Origin: Corythucha ciliata
Taxonomy: Eukaryota; Arthropoda; Insecta; Hemiptera; Tingidae
Assembly: GCA_038030265.1 (NCBI GenBank)
Contig: CM075938.1
Location: forward strand, 55,049,189-55,113,188
Direction: 5' to 3'
Length of the DNA: 64,000 nucleotides
Shown: positions 1 to 10,184 of the stretch, in pieces
Layout of the letters: every line of letters begins with the position of its first letter
How positions within the stretch are numbered: position 1 is the first letter of the stretch
Translations under genes and position numbers: made by a program
The notes under the pieces: generated by a model
The model's database searches: none
Told to the model about the DNA's origin: nothing
The model's input: the letters and a program-made list of their open reading frames with translations, nothing else

Positions 1-114
1 ACGAATTACGAGACCGCTTAAGGTCGTCGCCGTACGCAATATGCCTCGGACTCTGTTGTATACTTCTTTGAAATTCGGCGTGCAACACCTAATTTTCGGA
101 AAGCTTTCGAATGT

Positions 115-560
115 CAACTTCGTGTGGTTCGATCTTTTTATGGTTTGAGTATTTTGTGCTTAGAGTTTTTTGTGGTTGAAGCTTTTTGAAACGAGATTTT
201 TGTGGTTAGAGCTTCTAGTGGTTCGACCTTTTTGCGGACCAATTTTTTTCTGGTTCCAGCTTTTTGGAGCTCATGTTTTTGATGTTTTTGTTGATGTGGT
301 TGCAGCTTTCTATGGTTTATGTTTTTTGTGGCTTCAATATTTTTGGTTAGTCCTTTTTGTGGTGAGTGGTTCTTGTGGTTAGAGACCTGCCTCCTTGTGG
401 TTTTTCGTGAGCTATTTATGGTTCGAGATTTTTGGGATTGCGGCTTTCTTTGGTTGCAGCTATCTATGGCACGAGATTATTTGTGCTTTTTGTGCTTCTG
501 GTTCAATATATTTAGTTAGTGCTTTTTGCGGAAAGAATTATTTGTGGTTGGAGCTCAAGC
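115..560 (+). repeat. Degenerate ~17-bp tandem repeat, TTTTTGTGGTTAGAGCT family
   Basis: Successive degenerate copies of a T/G-rich unit built on TTTTTGTGGTT followed by an AGAGCTT-like half. The same family returns at 26760-27320 and more weakly at 4600-4740. Open frames here are low-complexity (Phe, Trp, Leu, Val-rich) and read as by-products of the repeat, not genes. Confidence 0.75.
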
Positions 561-589
561 TTTTTAGGGACCTGCCGACTTGGTTTTTC

Positions 590-1020
590 GAGTTGGCCAA
601 ACCGCGCGAAATTGTTTTTCCAGTGACCGGGGGCGGGGTGATTGGCGGTAAGGGAAGGTGGTCAATCCCACGAGATTGGTTTCCGAGGAGCCAGTCCGCG
701 AAATTTAGTTTTGATGGAGGCAAAACCGCGAAATTTGGTTCTGTACGTGTCATATCCGCTGAATTTGAACTTTTAAATCACGCAATTGGTTTTTTTGAAG
801 GACGTAAAACCAGGAAATTGCTATTTTGATTCAGTCAACCTCGTGATGTATTGACGATTTCTAGGGACTAATTTTTAGGGAGCCAATCCTGAGAAATTGT
901 CCTTTTCAGTGAGCAAAACCCACGAAATTGAGCTCTATGAGTGCCAATAGTCCGTACAATGTGTAGCTAATTCGCGAAATTGATTTTTGCAGGAGGCCAA
1001 TCCGAAGTATCACGCCTAGC
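590..1020 (+). repeat. Degenerate ~30-bp repeat, ACCCGCGAAATTGGTTTTT family (family D)
   Basis: About a dozen spaced copies of CGCGAAATT(G/T)GTTTTT followed by AGTGAGCCAA-like sequence, with a period near 30 bp and heavy divergence. Related blocks occur at 14690-14960, 18120-18560, 20560-21180 and 35200-35345. Reverse-oriented blocks (CCAATTTCGTGG) are at 4850-5590, 19330-20330, 47320-47560 and 47860-48430. It abuts the 3' end of the minus-strand gene that ends at 1076. Confidence 0.7.
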
Positions 1021-1075
1021 TGTGCAATTATGTTTGAGGGGGCGGGGATCTTGCTCCTCCACGCATAACGTTTCG

Positions 1076-3242
1076 TTATGGCCCTGACTTGCGATAGGAC
1101 ACTGGCAGCCACTCTGTTGAATTTTGTCTCACGAACTGGCTCCTCGGTTGAGCACAGTCCACCAACATGTTGAGGAAATTATTGCCTCAGTGCATGTACA
1201 GATGAGCGAGTTTTTTCTGCAATAAGTCTCGCAATTAAAACTGTATAACTAACTTAGCACAATAGGAATCGCTTCGAATTCGCGGAAATGAGAGCAACAA
1301 ACCCCTTTGACGATTAAATTTAGCAAGCATTTCAAACTGTTCAATATTATACTTGAACTTAAATCGGTCGTCTTTTCGAGGTATCCCAAAATTCTGCATG
1401 ACATTTCAGTGCGTTGGCGCAATTAAGAATTTAAAGGTGTGGGAAGGGGGGGGGACTTACTTTGCAGTAGCTCCAGTCGCTATATATTTGTCAGGGTAGA
1501 AAGACCCGACGATGGGAAGCGCTCGCAGAGCGAGTTCGATGAGGTCATCTCGAAACTCGACTGGCCAGGACATTGTTTCACTTTTACCGGAGGTTGGATC
1601 GATCAGAAAGCCTAGGCCGGGTAGAATGCCATACTCTGATGATACCTAGTTGGAGGGGAGTAGAACTAGTTGAACTGGTTGAGGGGGGGAGCGTATTCTA
1701 ACCATTCGAACACTCCTAAAATTGAACAAGTAGCAAATCGTCGCAATAAGAATCTGTTTAAATTCGTGCGTGTAATGATTTGGCGGAAATGACACTTTTC
1801 CGGCCCATGAATACCTAATGTCGAATTCTGTCGCGAAAGCCAGTAGACTCAAATCTGTAAATCAACAAGAGGGTGAATCTAATAAAACATCCCTCACGTG
1901 ATTAGCACACAATTTCGAACCTTCTACAATGCCAGAAGCTGAGGCGCTAAGCCCTTGAAAAATGAAACAAAACTGACCAATTAAACCGACGGTACTATTT
2001 CTGGAGCTGGGACTTCCAAACAGAACTTCCTTTCGCAACCATTTCCTGAACAATCTAAGGAGATATCGTGCGGTTACGCGCAATTCTTCTACTTGTGGAG
2101 GTATAATATTTACTTCATTATTTCAATATTGTTCGCAATTCGTTCCCATTGATTGTATTTCTTTGGGAAATTTTCGAATATTTTCCACAAAATACATCTC
2201 GTGAGTTCAGCCGCATTAATAGGCAAATTATTGTAGTATTTGTGTTCCAAAGGAAGTCTTTTTAATAGCCAAAAAATTACGTCCGAATCCAAAAACTTCG
2301 TAACTAGACAAATTATTGATTTTAACGCTGGAAAACCCAGTACTTTTTTGTTTGAGAATACTGCAATTCGGAGAAACGCTAATAGTTTTCAAAATAAGGT
2401 CCAGGGTGTCAAGATAGAAATACTCCGTAGTCAACCGTAATAAATGAACCAATTTTTCACTTAGTTGACTCTTCTCGAGAGACTCAACCGTGAAATTGTA
2501 CGAAATGTCATTCAACTCTCGATCTTTTTTCAAAAGATGTTTAATCACTTCAGAGATCAACAACTTGACTTCACCCTCTTCCGTTATTAGAAGGCAGTCG
2601 CCTAGAAAAAAAAACCTCGTATTCGAAGATCTGTGGTAGTTTTAGAGGGGTGAGGCGGAGGGTTACCTAAAGCCGAGAAAAAATCTACAAAACTGGGAAG
2701 AAAATTGATTGCGTCCAAGCTACGGATCAGAACGGGAGGATTGAAACAGAGTTTCAGTAGGCACCATAGAGCTTTTTTATATTCGGAACTTTCTTTCAAG
2801 TTTTCGACGAAAAATTCGACCGCTACTGTCAAAAATTGCAACTCGGCAAATTTCTGCGAAAATTTTGGAGAAAATGAAACAATTTTAACTATGGTCCAAC
2901 CCCTCACACGCTTATAAAATTTAATGGAGGAAAAAAAAAAAAAAGACAACAGTGTTTTTCTTACCACGCGTCCTTGTGAAACACCAAGGTAGTGACTCAC
3001 TAGAGCCATGTGTCGCTCGGCCATGTCTTTGGATTCGGCGGTGGTCAAAATTCGGCAGAGTTTCTTCAAAAAGTGGGTCGATTCAACGTGACAACACGGA
3101 AGGTCGTCGTTCGAATCGGCGCCACCGTGAGGACAGCAATGACACAGCGTGCTACCTGTGTGGTAAAAGTGACAATTTTTTAGGGACGCATATAAATGCA
3201 AACTGGTAACCAGAAGAGCAAATTGTGGTTTGTTAGCACCCC
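1076..3242 (-). CDS. Unrecognised helical-repeat (armadillo/HEAT-like) protein, C-terminal ~541 residues, nine exons
   Basis: Not recognised. Nine minus-strand exons join with consistent phase: 3242-2965, 2910-2667, 2601-2362, 2303-2196, 2091-1921, 1854-1703, 1645-1461, 1393-1254 and 1185-1076, ending at TAA 1076-1078. Introns are 54-104 nt and GT-AG. The product is dominated by amphipathic Leu/Ile-rich helices, for example ESTHFLKKLCRILTTAES, LSEKLVHLLRLTTEYFYL, DDLIELALRALPIVGSFY and LNSLKCLLNLIVKGV, as in armadillo or HEAT solenoids; that class is an inference. A Cys/His-rich stretch (TLCHCCPHGG and PCCHVE) lies near the start of the visible part. The 5' exons are not visible: a foldback element begins at 3293 and no matching upstream exon was found before POP5. 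Several donors are weak (GTATTC, GTATTT, GTTCGA), so individual boundaries are provisional although the overall phase chain is strong. Confidence 0.6.
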
Positions 3243-3292
3243 CTGAAACCTCGAATTAGGGTTTTTTTCTCTCGATTTCAGTAGCAAATAGT

Positions 3293-3339
3293 CTTTTTTC
3301 TCAATTTTGCACTTTCACGTGCAAAATTGAGAAAAAAGC
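3293..3339. repeat. Short perfect hairpin, arms of ~20 bp
   Basis: CTTTTTTCTCAATTTTGCA is followed, after a short CACGTG-containing loop, by its reverse complement. It lies immediately outside the larger foldback at 3354-3878. Confidence 0.8.
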
Positions 3340-3353
3340 GTTCGAAAACGTTC

Positions 3354-3878
3354 GCAACTCATTTCTGATCGAAATGACTATTTGCACTTTTCCGAAATTC
3401 CGCTTTGTTTCCGAGATATCCGCCATTTTCTGATTTTTTCAGAAACAGCTTGTTGCACACGCAATAATTGTTGCAATGGCAAAAATGATGAGCCCATTGG
3501 AAAGAGCACAAAATTTTCTATTTAAAGAGCCTATTTTTATCCAGATAAGACGTCGTCTACTACGTTTTGAATCAGCTTATTAGCGAGGAAACTTAATTCC
3601 GGAAGTAATGGTGATATGGTGATGTAGTCAGAAAATTACGTTTTTTCGCCAATAAGCTGATTCAAAACGTAGTAGATGTCGTCTGATCTGGATTGAAAAG
3701 GGCTCTTTAAGTAGAAAATTGTGTGCTCTTTCCAATGGGCTCATCATTCTTGCCATTGCAACAATTACTGCGTGTGCAACAAGTTGTTTCTCAAAAAATC
3801 AGAAAATGGCGGATATCTCGGAAACAAAGCGGAGTTTCGGAAAAGTGCATATAGTCATTTCGATCAGAAATGAGTTGC
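3354..3878. mobile_element. Foldback (MITE-like) element with ~230-bp inverted arms
   Basis: The left arm 3354-3586 starts GCAACTCATTTCTGATCG. The right arm 3646-3878 ends with its reverse complement. The arms match along almost their whole length with scattered substitutions around a ~60-bp loop. No coding capacity; the superfamily cannot be named. Confidence 0.85.
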
Positions 3879-4849
3879 CTCTTCTCTGGTTTTTCTCTGT
3901 CCAGTCGCTTATTGTATAAAACGTGTATTTCAGCCAATAAGCAGCATATTTGGCCGTAAAACTGACTATTTAACTCCTAAATTGGTATACGACCCCGTGA
4001 CATTGTTGGGAATAAGAAACGGTGAAATTCTGTTTCCTAGCCAAAGGAACTTGTAACTCTGTGACGCAAACTGGTCATTTAGCATTAAAACTGTCAATTC
4101 AATCCAAGGAACAAGATATTCAAGTTTTTCTAGTCAAAAAAACTATTGCACAGGCAAACTTAGCCCCAGAAATTCATTTTTTGGCAAGTTACATCTTGGA
4201 AAAGTCCACCCAGAAACGTAATTTTGTTGTCAACTACCAGTAGATTTGGTCCGGAAACCGTTCAATTCCACCCGAGAAACTGAATAATCGACACTAAAAC
4301 TGAAAATGTATAATTAGTTATAATTTTAGGTACCTAACAAAACTTCGTAAAAGCCCAAGAAATAGCTTCCGGTCTCTATACCGGCAATTTAGCCCCAATG
4401 AACTCACATAAAAAATATATGTATTGTCACGGTTTCGCTCTTCACCCCATTTTTTCGCATGAGTATAGCCCCTCCTCCACACACGCACAACAGAACACAT
4501 CGGAAAAACTAATAAAAACGGATGTTTTGGCCTGGTTTTAGTGAGGGTGGCTGTCGGTGGGGAGGTTGGTCGTTGAAATTTTAAAAATTTCAACCTTCAA
4601 ACTGTCGCAGGAGCACTGCTGCGCTGGAGGTTTGGTGTGGTTGAATTTTTGCATCGGTTGGAGCTCTACAGTCGTATAAAGCTCCACTGTGGTAGGAGCT
4701 TAGATGTAGTTATGCCTTTTTCGTGGAGAGGGCCATTGAGCATATAGCCATAGGGGGGGGGGGCATTCGCCCTCCCGCAGACTCGAAAGCGCCTCCGTAG
4801 TTGTTCAGCTGCCCACCACTAGATACCAACGAAATATACAAATTCTACG
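3879..4849. other. Non-coding stretch; degenerate repeats only
   Basis: Loose copies of GGTCATTTAGCATTAAAACTG-like sequence (3950-4260) resemble the ~30-bp families. 4600-4740 resembles the 17-bp GTGGTTAGAGCT family, and a G11 tract lies near 4750. No exon with splice support was found. Confidence 0.5.
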
Positions 4850-5590
4850 AGGTCGCGGCATTTTGCTTCGTCAACGCTCAGAAAAACAAACATTTCTCAC
4901 ATTTCGCTCACTAAAAAGGTTAAAACCAATTTCACGGATTTTTGTCGCTGTAGACCAATTTTGCAGGGTAGCCTAGTGAAAAAACAAATTTAGCAAATTT
5001 TTAACGCTAGTAAATCATAGTCGCAGCTATCTCACTAAAAAATCAATTTCTCCAATTTCGCTCTCTGAAAAACTAATCTCGCGGAAAACCAATTTTTACG
5101 CTTCTGGCTCACTAATTTTTCAGGCTTCGTTGCAAGGAAACCAATGTCGTTTGGGGCTTCATAATTGAAAAAAAACGAAGTTTGCAGATTTGTCTCACCC
5201 CAAAACCATTTTCACGCTTGCTGCTATCTAAAAAAAAAACAATTTTGAGGGTTTCACTCGTTAAAAATACCATTATCGCGGGTTCTATTCGGAGGCAGGA
5301 GCGTTTAATTTGTCCAATTTTATTGGACTTCTTTTCGCGACGTTTCGTCGATGAAACCATAACGTCCTCCAACCAACGGTCGTTGAGGTTCCCTCGACGA
5401 AAAGTCTCAAAAACAAGGCAAGACCAGTCAATAAAAGTTTAATAAAAAAAGAATCATTTTCGTGGCGTTGGCTCGCTAAAAAAAAAAAAATCATTTTTGC
5501 GGGCCGAGTTCATTCAACAATAAATTTCACGGGTTTTGGACACTTGAAAAACCTCTTTTCGCTGCTCTGGCTCGCTTAAAAACCAATCTG
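4850..5590 (-). repeat. Family D ~30-bp repeat, reverse orientation
   Basis: Repeated AACCAATTT(C/T)(A/G)CGG followed by GGCTCGCTAAAAA-like spacers. This is the reverse complement of the block at 590-1020. Confidence 0.7.
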
Positions 5591-5647
5591 ATGGATTTCG
5601 CAGATTTTGGTGTGACTCCTTTTTCCCAAAGTCCCCTTAGAGCCGTA

Positions 5648-5778
5648 TTCATCTAGTCGATAATCAATCTGAGTATTTGCTTAAACGGCTACAAATCGGT
5701 CGTTCTTATTGGTGGGTCGTCTGGTTCCAGTCGAAATAAGCAAATACTCAGCTCAAGTGACGACTACGAATACGGACC
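5648..5778. mobile_element. Small foldback element (~130 bp)
   Basis: CCGTATTCATCTAGTCG at the left end pairs with CGACTACGAATACGG at the right end. Internally CTGAGTATTTGCTTA pairs with TAAGCAAATACTCAG. No coding capacity. Confidence 0.75.
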
Positions 5779-6260
5779 TAAGTCTGCTGACTGAATAAAA
5801 ACTGCTGACAACCCTCTCATCCACTTCAGACGGGGGATGAAATTCCCCACGTGAACATCATGAGTAAAATGTCAAGTGCGACGAGGGCCGAAATACCAAA
5901 AGTCTTGAAAGTACTAGTACTTTCCACCGAGTAACGAACTCAAAAGTCTCCTGAACCCCACCCCTCCCTCTACTCGTTACTACGACACTCGGTGGGAAGT
6001 ACTGGTAATTTTAATAGTGTTCAAGTGAGGAGTTTCATCCATTCCGAAGTAATGGAGGGGGTTGTCAAGTGCTAGTACTTTCATGATTTTTGGTATTTTG
6101 ACCCTTGTGGGACTTGACATATAGCTCATCGTGTTCATGTGGGGAGTTTCATCTTCATCTTAAGTAGTGAAAAGAGTTGTCAGCAGACTTTTAAGTTAGT
6201 TACTCCGCGATAATAATAAGTGCCGGTATTTCTATTATTTCGTTATTTCGACCTTTGTGG
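5779..6260. repeat. Inverted and dispersed repeat block around GTACTAGTACTTTC motifs
   Basis: The left part (GACAACCCTCTCATCCACTTCAGA, GTCTTGAAAGTACTAGTACTT) is mirrored by the right part (AGTGCTAGTACTTTCATGA, GAAAAGAGTTGTCAGCAGAC). Related single arms recur at 7104-7260 and 9020-9175 (GTTTTAGTACTTTCAGA, GACATTTATCTCATGGTGTTAC), so the block is a dispersed family that other elements have inserted into. Confidence 0.6.
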
Positions 6261-6276
6261 CACTTAAAATATGTGG

Positions 6277-7103
6277 CTCTTGGTCAGGGCCGAAACTAGG
6301 GATTTTCTGAGGGGGGGGGGCAAACTCTATTTTGCCGCCTTTACCCCCCCCTCCTCCCTAAGGAGTTCCCAAATCCTGTAATAGTCACCTTCAATCACTT
6401 TCGAATCGGTGGTAGGGTTAATACAAGTTAGGTGTAACCCCTCCTTAGGATCTTGGTCTCTAAATAGTTTTCTCATCATTTTGTTAGTTAACTGCCTTTT
6501 TTCGAGCCCTTAATTCTAGAGGAGGGGGGGGGACTCGTGCGGCCCGCCGAGAATTTGAGTTTGACACCCGCGCATTAGAAGTTATTCCACCACCAACCAT
6601 AGGGCCTAAGTGCAGTGACATACTGATGGCGGAATCCGAACTCGGTTTTCGCCTTCTCGGGGGGAAACAACCGAGGGACTGCACATTTAACATGATAGAG
6701 AGTGACAAACTGGTGAGGTGTCGAGGCGATTTTATTATCCAAAAAGCGGGTAAATAGTTGCCGCGTCTTGTCGTCGGATTCCGCCAACGGTTTTCCCCCT
6801 TGAAGTGGGAGAACCTATCAGAATTTAATTTTAACCGTTGGCAAAGCTACATTCCCATAATAGGTCTTTTCGGGCGACCCTCCAAATCTACAAAAGTTAC
6901 AAATTGTGCAAGTTATGTAGCTTTTAAACCAATTAAACACATGTTGCTATGTAAACAACCTACAAATTTGTAGCTTCCGTAGATCGCCCGAAAAGATCTG
7001 ATATTTACTAAGCAAAAAAAAAAAAAAAATGCCCCCCCCCCCAAGTTGCCTCCGGGGGCACGTACCCACCTTGCCACTCCCTAGTTTCGGCCCTGCTCTT
7101 GGT
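6277..7103. mobile_element. Non-autonomous hAT-like transposon, 811 bp, with perfect 8-bp target duplication
   Basis: The element spans 6285-7095. It starts CAGGGCCGAAACTAGGGA and ends with the exact reverse complement (18-bp terminal inverted repeats). It is flanked by the direct repeat CTCTTGGT at 6277-6284 and 7096-7103. An 8-bp target duplication with CAGGG termini is characteristic of the hAT superfamily. The interior has G/C homopolymer runs and an A-rich run but no transposase reading frame, so it would depend on an autonomous relative. Confidence 0.85.
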
Positions 7104-7399
7104 ATTCATTTTTGTGGTGAGTTACGTTCCTCTCTGAAGTAGTTGACTAGGTTGTCAGCAGTCGGGGGAAGTTTTAGTACTTTCAGAGGTTTTTGTATTT
7201 TGGCCCTAGACATTTATCTCATGGTGTTACGAGCGGAGTTTTATCCCCCTCTTAAGTGGAGATTACAGTAATGTTCGACGCCGATTTGATCGCTGATTTT
7301 TGTGTGTGTGTTCTACATCGAAAAATATTAGACACTTGTCCTCCCGAACTTGCCAATGGGCCCTGTGGTGGCCCCCAAAAAAATGTCCAAAGCCCAAAA

Positions 7400-7775
7400 A
7401 AGTCGGAATTTCAAAATTTTGTTTTCCAACAAATTTAATGTGTTTTTGCGAAGAAATTAGTGTGAGAAACCCGAAAAAATATTTTTTAAAATCCCAGAGC
7501 CGTAGTTTTTGATTTAACAGAGGAAATTAGGGATAAAATTTGAAAAAGCAAGATCTAACGTCACTATAGAACTTAGTGACATCTTATGAAGAATTACTCT
7601 CAAAAAATGTTCATGCTTTTTGCGTAGAAGGACGTATTTTAGTGTAATTTCCCCCGTTAAATCGCAAACTACGGCTCTGGGATTTTATAATATATTTTTT
7701 TCGAGTTTTACACACTAATTTCTTCTCAAAAACACATTAAATTTGTCGCAAAACAAACTTTTGAAATTTGAATGA
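7400..7775. repeat. Inverted repeat inside duplication copy 1
   Basis: AATGTGTTTTTGCGAAGAAA and GCCGTAGTTTTTGATTTAAC on the left pair with GTTAAATCGCAAACTACGGC and TTTCTTCTCAAAAACACATT on the right. The arms are ~140 bp around a ~90-bp loop. The same structure occurs in copy 2 at about 9320-9695. Confidence 0.75.
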
Positions 7776-8257
7776 AAAATGTACCAAAATATCGGGGAAT
7801 ACGTTATCGATTGTGGGGGAACCCTACTCTAGAATTCGTGCTTCACAAAAAGAATGTCACCCAATATTTGTATTAATTACAAAACGACTCTCAACCATAT
7901 TTCATTAGCGTAGAAAATATTTCGCAAAATGACACAATTTTGTCCCAGGGGGATCCCCGTAGATTTTGTTCAAAACGTGAATTTTTGTTGGAAATCATAT
8001 TTTTACGGATTGAAATTGATCTTTACCCTTCCTAATCACTATTTTTCCTGGAAAGCCAATGCAATTAGCTTTCAAGTCCACAGTCCATGACTGTACCTCA
8101 ATTTGAGGGGGCGCTGTGATTTTTGAAATGCTATCACAGAAGTACGTATTTTTTTGACGCGGTAAAAATGCTTGAAAATGCAATGACACGGCAAAAAAAA
8201 TTGCAAGTCGATAGTAGACCAAGAGTCAGCGACGTAAAATGTGCAACCATTTGCATA

Positions 8258-10184
8258 CTTTGTGGCACTTAAAATATGTGGCTCTTGGTCAGGGCCGAAA
8301 CTAGGGATTTTCTGAGGGGGGGGGGCAAGCTCTATTTTGCCGCCTTTACCCCCCCCCTCCGCCCTAAGGAGTTCCCAAATCCTGTAATAGTCACCTTCAA
8401 TCACTTTCGAATCAGTGGTAGGGTTAATAGGAGGAGGGGGGGGGACTCGTGCGGCCCGCCGAGAATTTGAGTTTGACACCCGCGCATTAGAAGTTATTCC
8501 ACCACCAACCATAGGGCCTAAGTGCAGTGACATACTGATGGCGGAATCCGAACTCGGTTTTCGCCTTCTCGGGGGGAAACAACCGAGGGACTGCACATTT
8601 AACATGATAGAGAGTGACAAACTGGTGAGGTGTCGAGGCGATTTTATTATCCAAAAAGCGGGTAAATAGTTGCCGCGTCTTGTCGTCGGATTCCGCCAAC
8701 GGTTTTCCCCCTTGAAGTGGGAGAACCTATCAGAATTTAATTTTAACCGTTGGCAAAGCTACATTCCCATAATAGGTCTTTTCGGGCGACCCTCCAAATC
8801 TACAAAAGTTACAAATTGTGCAAGTTGTGTAGCTTTTAAAACCAATTAAACACATGTTGATGGGTAAACAACCTACAAATTTGTAGCTTCCGTAGATCGC
8901 CCGAAAAGATCTGATATTTACTAAGCAAAAAAAAAAAAAAAAATTTGGCCGCCCCCCCAAAGTTGCCTCCGGGGGCACGTGCCCCCTTTGCCCCTCCCTA
9001 GTTTTGGCCCTGCTCATGGGTATTCATTTTTGTGGTGAGTTACGTTCCTCTCTGAAGTAGTTGACTAGGTTGTCAGCAGTCGGGGGAAGTTTTAGTACTT
9101 TCAGATGTTTTTGTATTTTGGCCCTTGACATTTATCTCATGGTGTTACGTGCGGAGTTTGATCCCCCTCTTAAGTGGAGATTACAGTAATGTTCGACGCC
9201 GATTTCATCGCTGATTTTTGTGTGTGTTGTTCTACATCGAAAAATATTAGACACTTGTCCTCCCGAACTTGCCAATGGGCCCTGTGGTGGCCCCCAAAAA
9301 AATGTCCAAAGCCCAAAAAAGTCGGAATTTCAAAATTTTGTTTTCCAACAAATTTAATGTGTTTTTGCGAAGAAATTAGTGTGAGAAACCCGAAAAAATA
9401 TTTTTTAAAATCCCAGAGCCGTTGTTTTTGATTTAACAGAGGAAATTAGGGATAAAATTTGAAAAAGCAAGATCTAACGTCACTATAGAACTTAGTGACA
9501 TCTTATGAAGAATTACTCTCAAAAAATGTTCATGCTTTTTGCGTAGAAGGACGTATTTTAGTGTAATTTCCCCCGTTAAATCGCAAACTACGGCTCTGGG
9601 ATTTTATAATATATTTTTTTCGAGTTTTACACACTAATTTCTTCTCAAAAACACATTAAATTTGTCGCAAAACAAACTTTTGAAATTTGAATGAAAAATG
9701 TACCAAAATATCGGGGAATACGTTATCGATTGTGGGGGGAACCCTACTCTAGAATTCGTGCTTCACAAAAAGAATGTCACCCAATATTTGTATTAATTAC
9801 AAAACGACTCTCAACCATATTTCATTAGCGTAGAAAATATTTCGCAAAATGACACAATTTTGTCCCAGGGGGATCCCCGTAGATTTTGTTCAAAACGTGA
9901 ATTTTTGTTGGAAATCATATTTTTACGGGTTGAAATTGATCTTTACCCTTCCTAATCACTATTTTTCCTGGAAAGCCAATGCAATTAGCTTTCAAATCCA
10001 CAGTCCATGACTGTACCTCAATTTGAGGGGGCGCTGTGACTTTTGAAATGCTATCACAGAAGTACGTATTTTTTTGACGCGGTAAAAATGCTTGAAAATG
10101 CAATGACACGGCAAAAAAAATTGCAAGTCGATAGTAGACCAAGAGCCAGCGACGTAAAATGTGCAACCATTTGCATACTTTTCT
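8258..10184 (+). repeat. Tandem duplication, copy 2 (~1.93 kb)
   Basis: The second head-to-tail copy, colinear with 6256-8257 apart from small indels and substitutions. It ends at GTGCAACCATTTGCATACTT, where the unique palindrome at 10134-11125 takes over. Confidence 0.85.
8282..9020. mobile_element. Second copy of the hAT-like element (723 bp)
   Basis: The element spans 8290-9012 with the same CAGGGCCGAAACTAGG start and a right terminus carrying one substitution. The left flank is CTCTTGGT and the right flank is CTCATGGG. That is the same target duplication with two changes, so this copy arose by the segmental duplication and not by a fresh insertion. Confidence 0.8.

Larger units (their letters stand above)
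6256..8257 (+). repeat. Tandem duplication, copy 1 (~2 kb)
   Basis: Copy 1 of a head-to-tail duplication. It starts TTTGTGGCACTTAAAATATG and ends at TGCAACCATTTGCATACT. Copy 2 follows immediately and is nearly identical. The main difference is an extra ~90 bp in copy 1 around 6425-6515. Each copy contains a hAT-like element, a single arm of the GTACTTTCAGA repeat and part of a foldback. Confidence 0.85.

Noticed and set aside
395..829. 144-codon open frame
   Set aside because: Lies across two degenerate repeat arrays, is low-complexity, and has no domain or splice context.
1179..1216. Alternative last exon of the same gene starting at 1216
   Set aside because: It would need a 37-nt intron. 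The acceptor at 1185 gives a 68-nt intron, typical here, and a phase-consistent exon.
2196..2362. Apparent frameshifts in the minus-strand helical-repeat gene near 2345 and 2130
   Set aside because: Both vanish when introns of 58 nt (2304-2361) and 104 nt (2092-2195) are removed; all phases then close to the stop at 1076.
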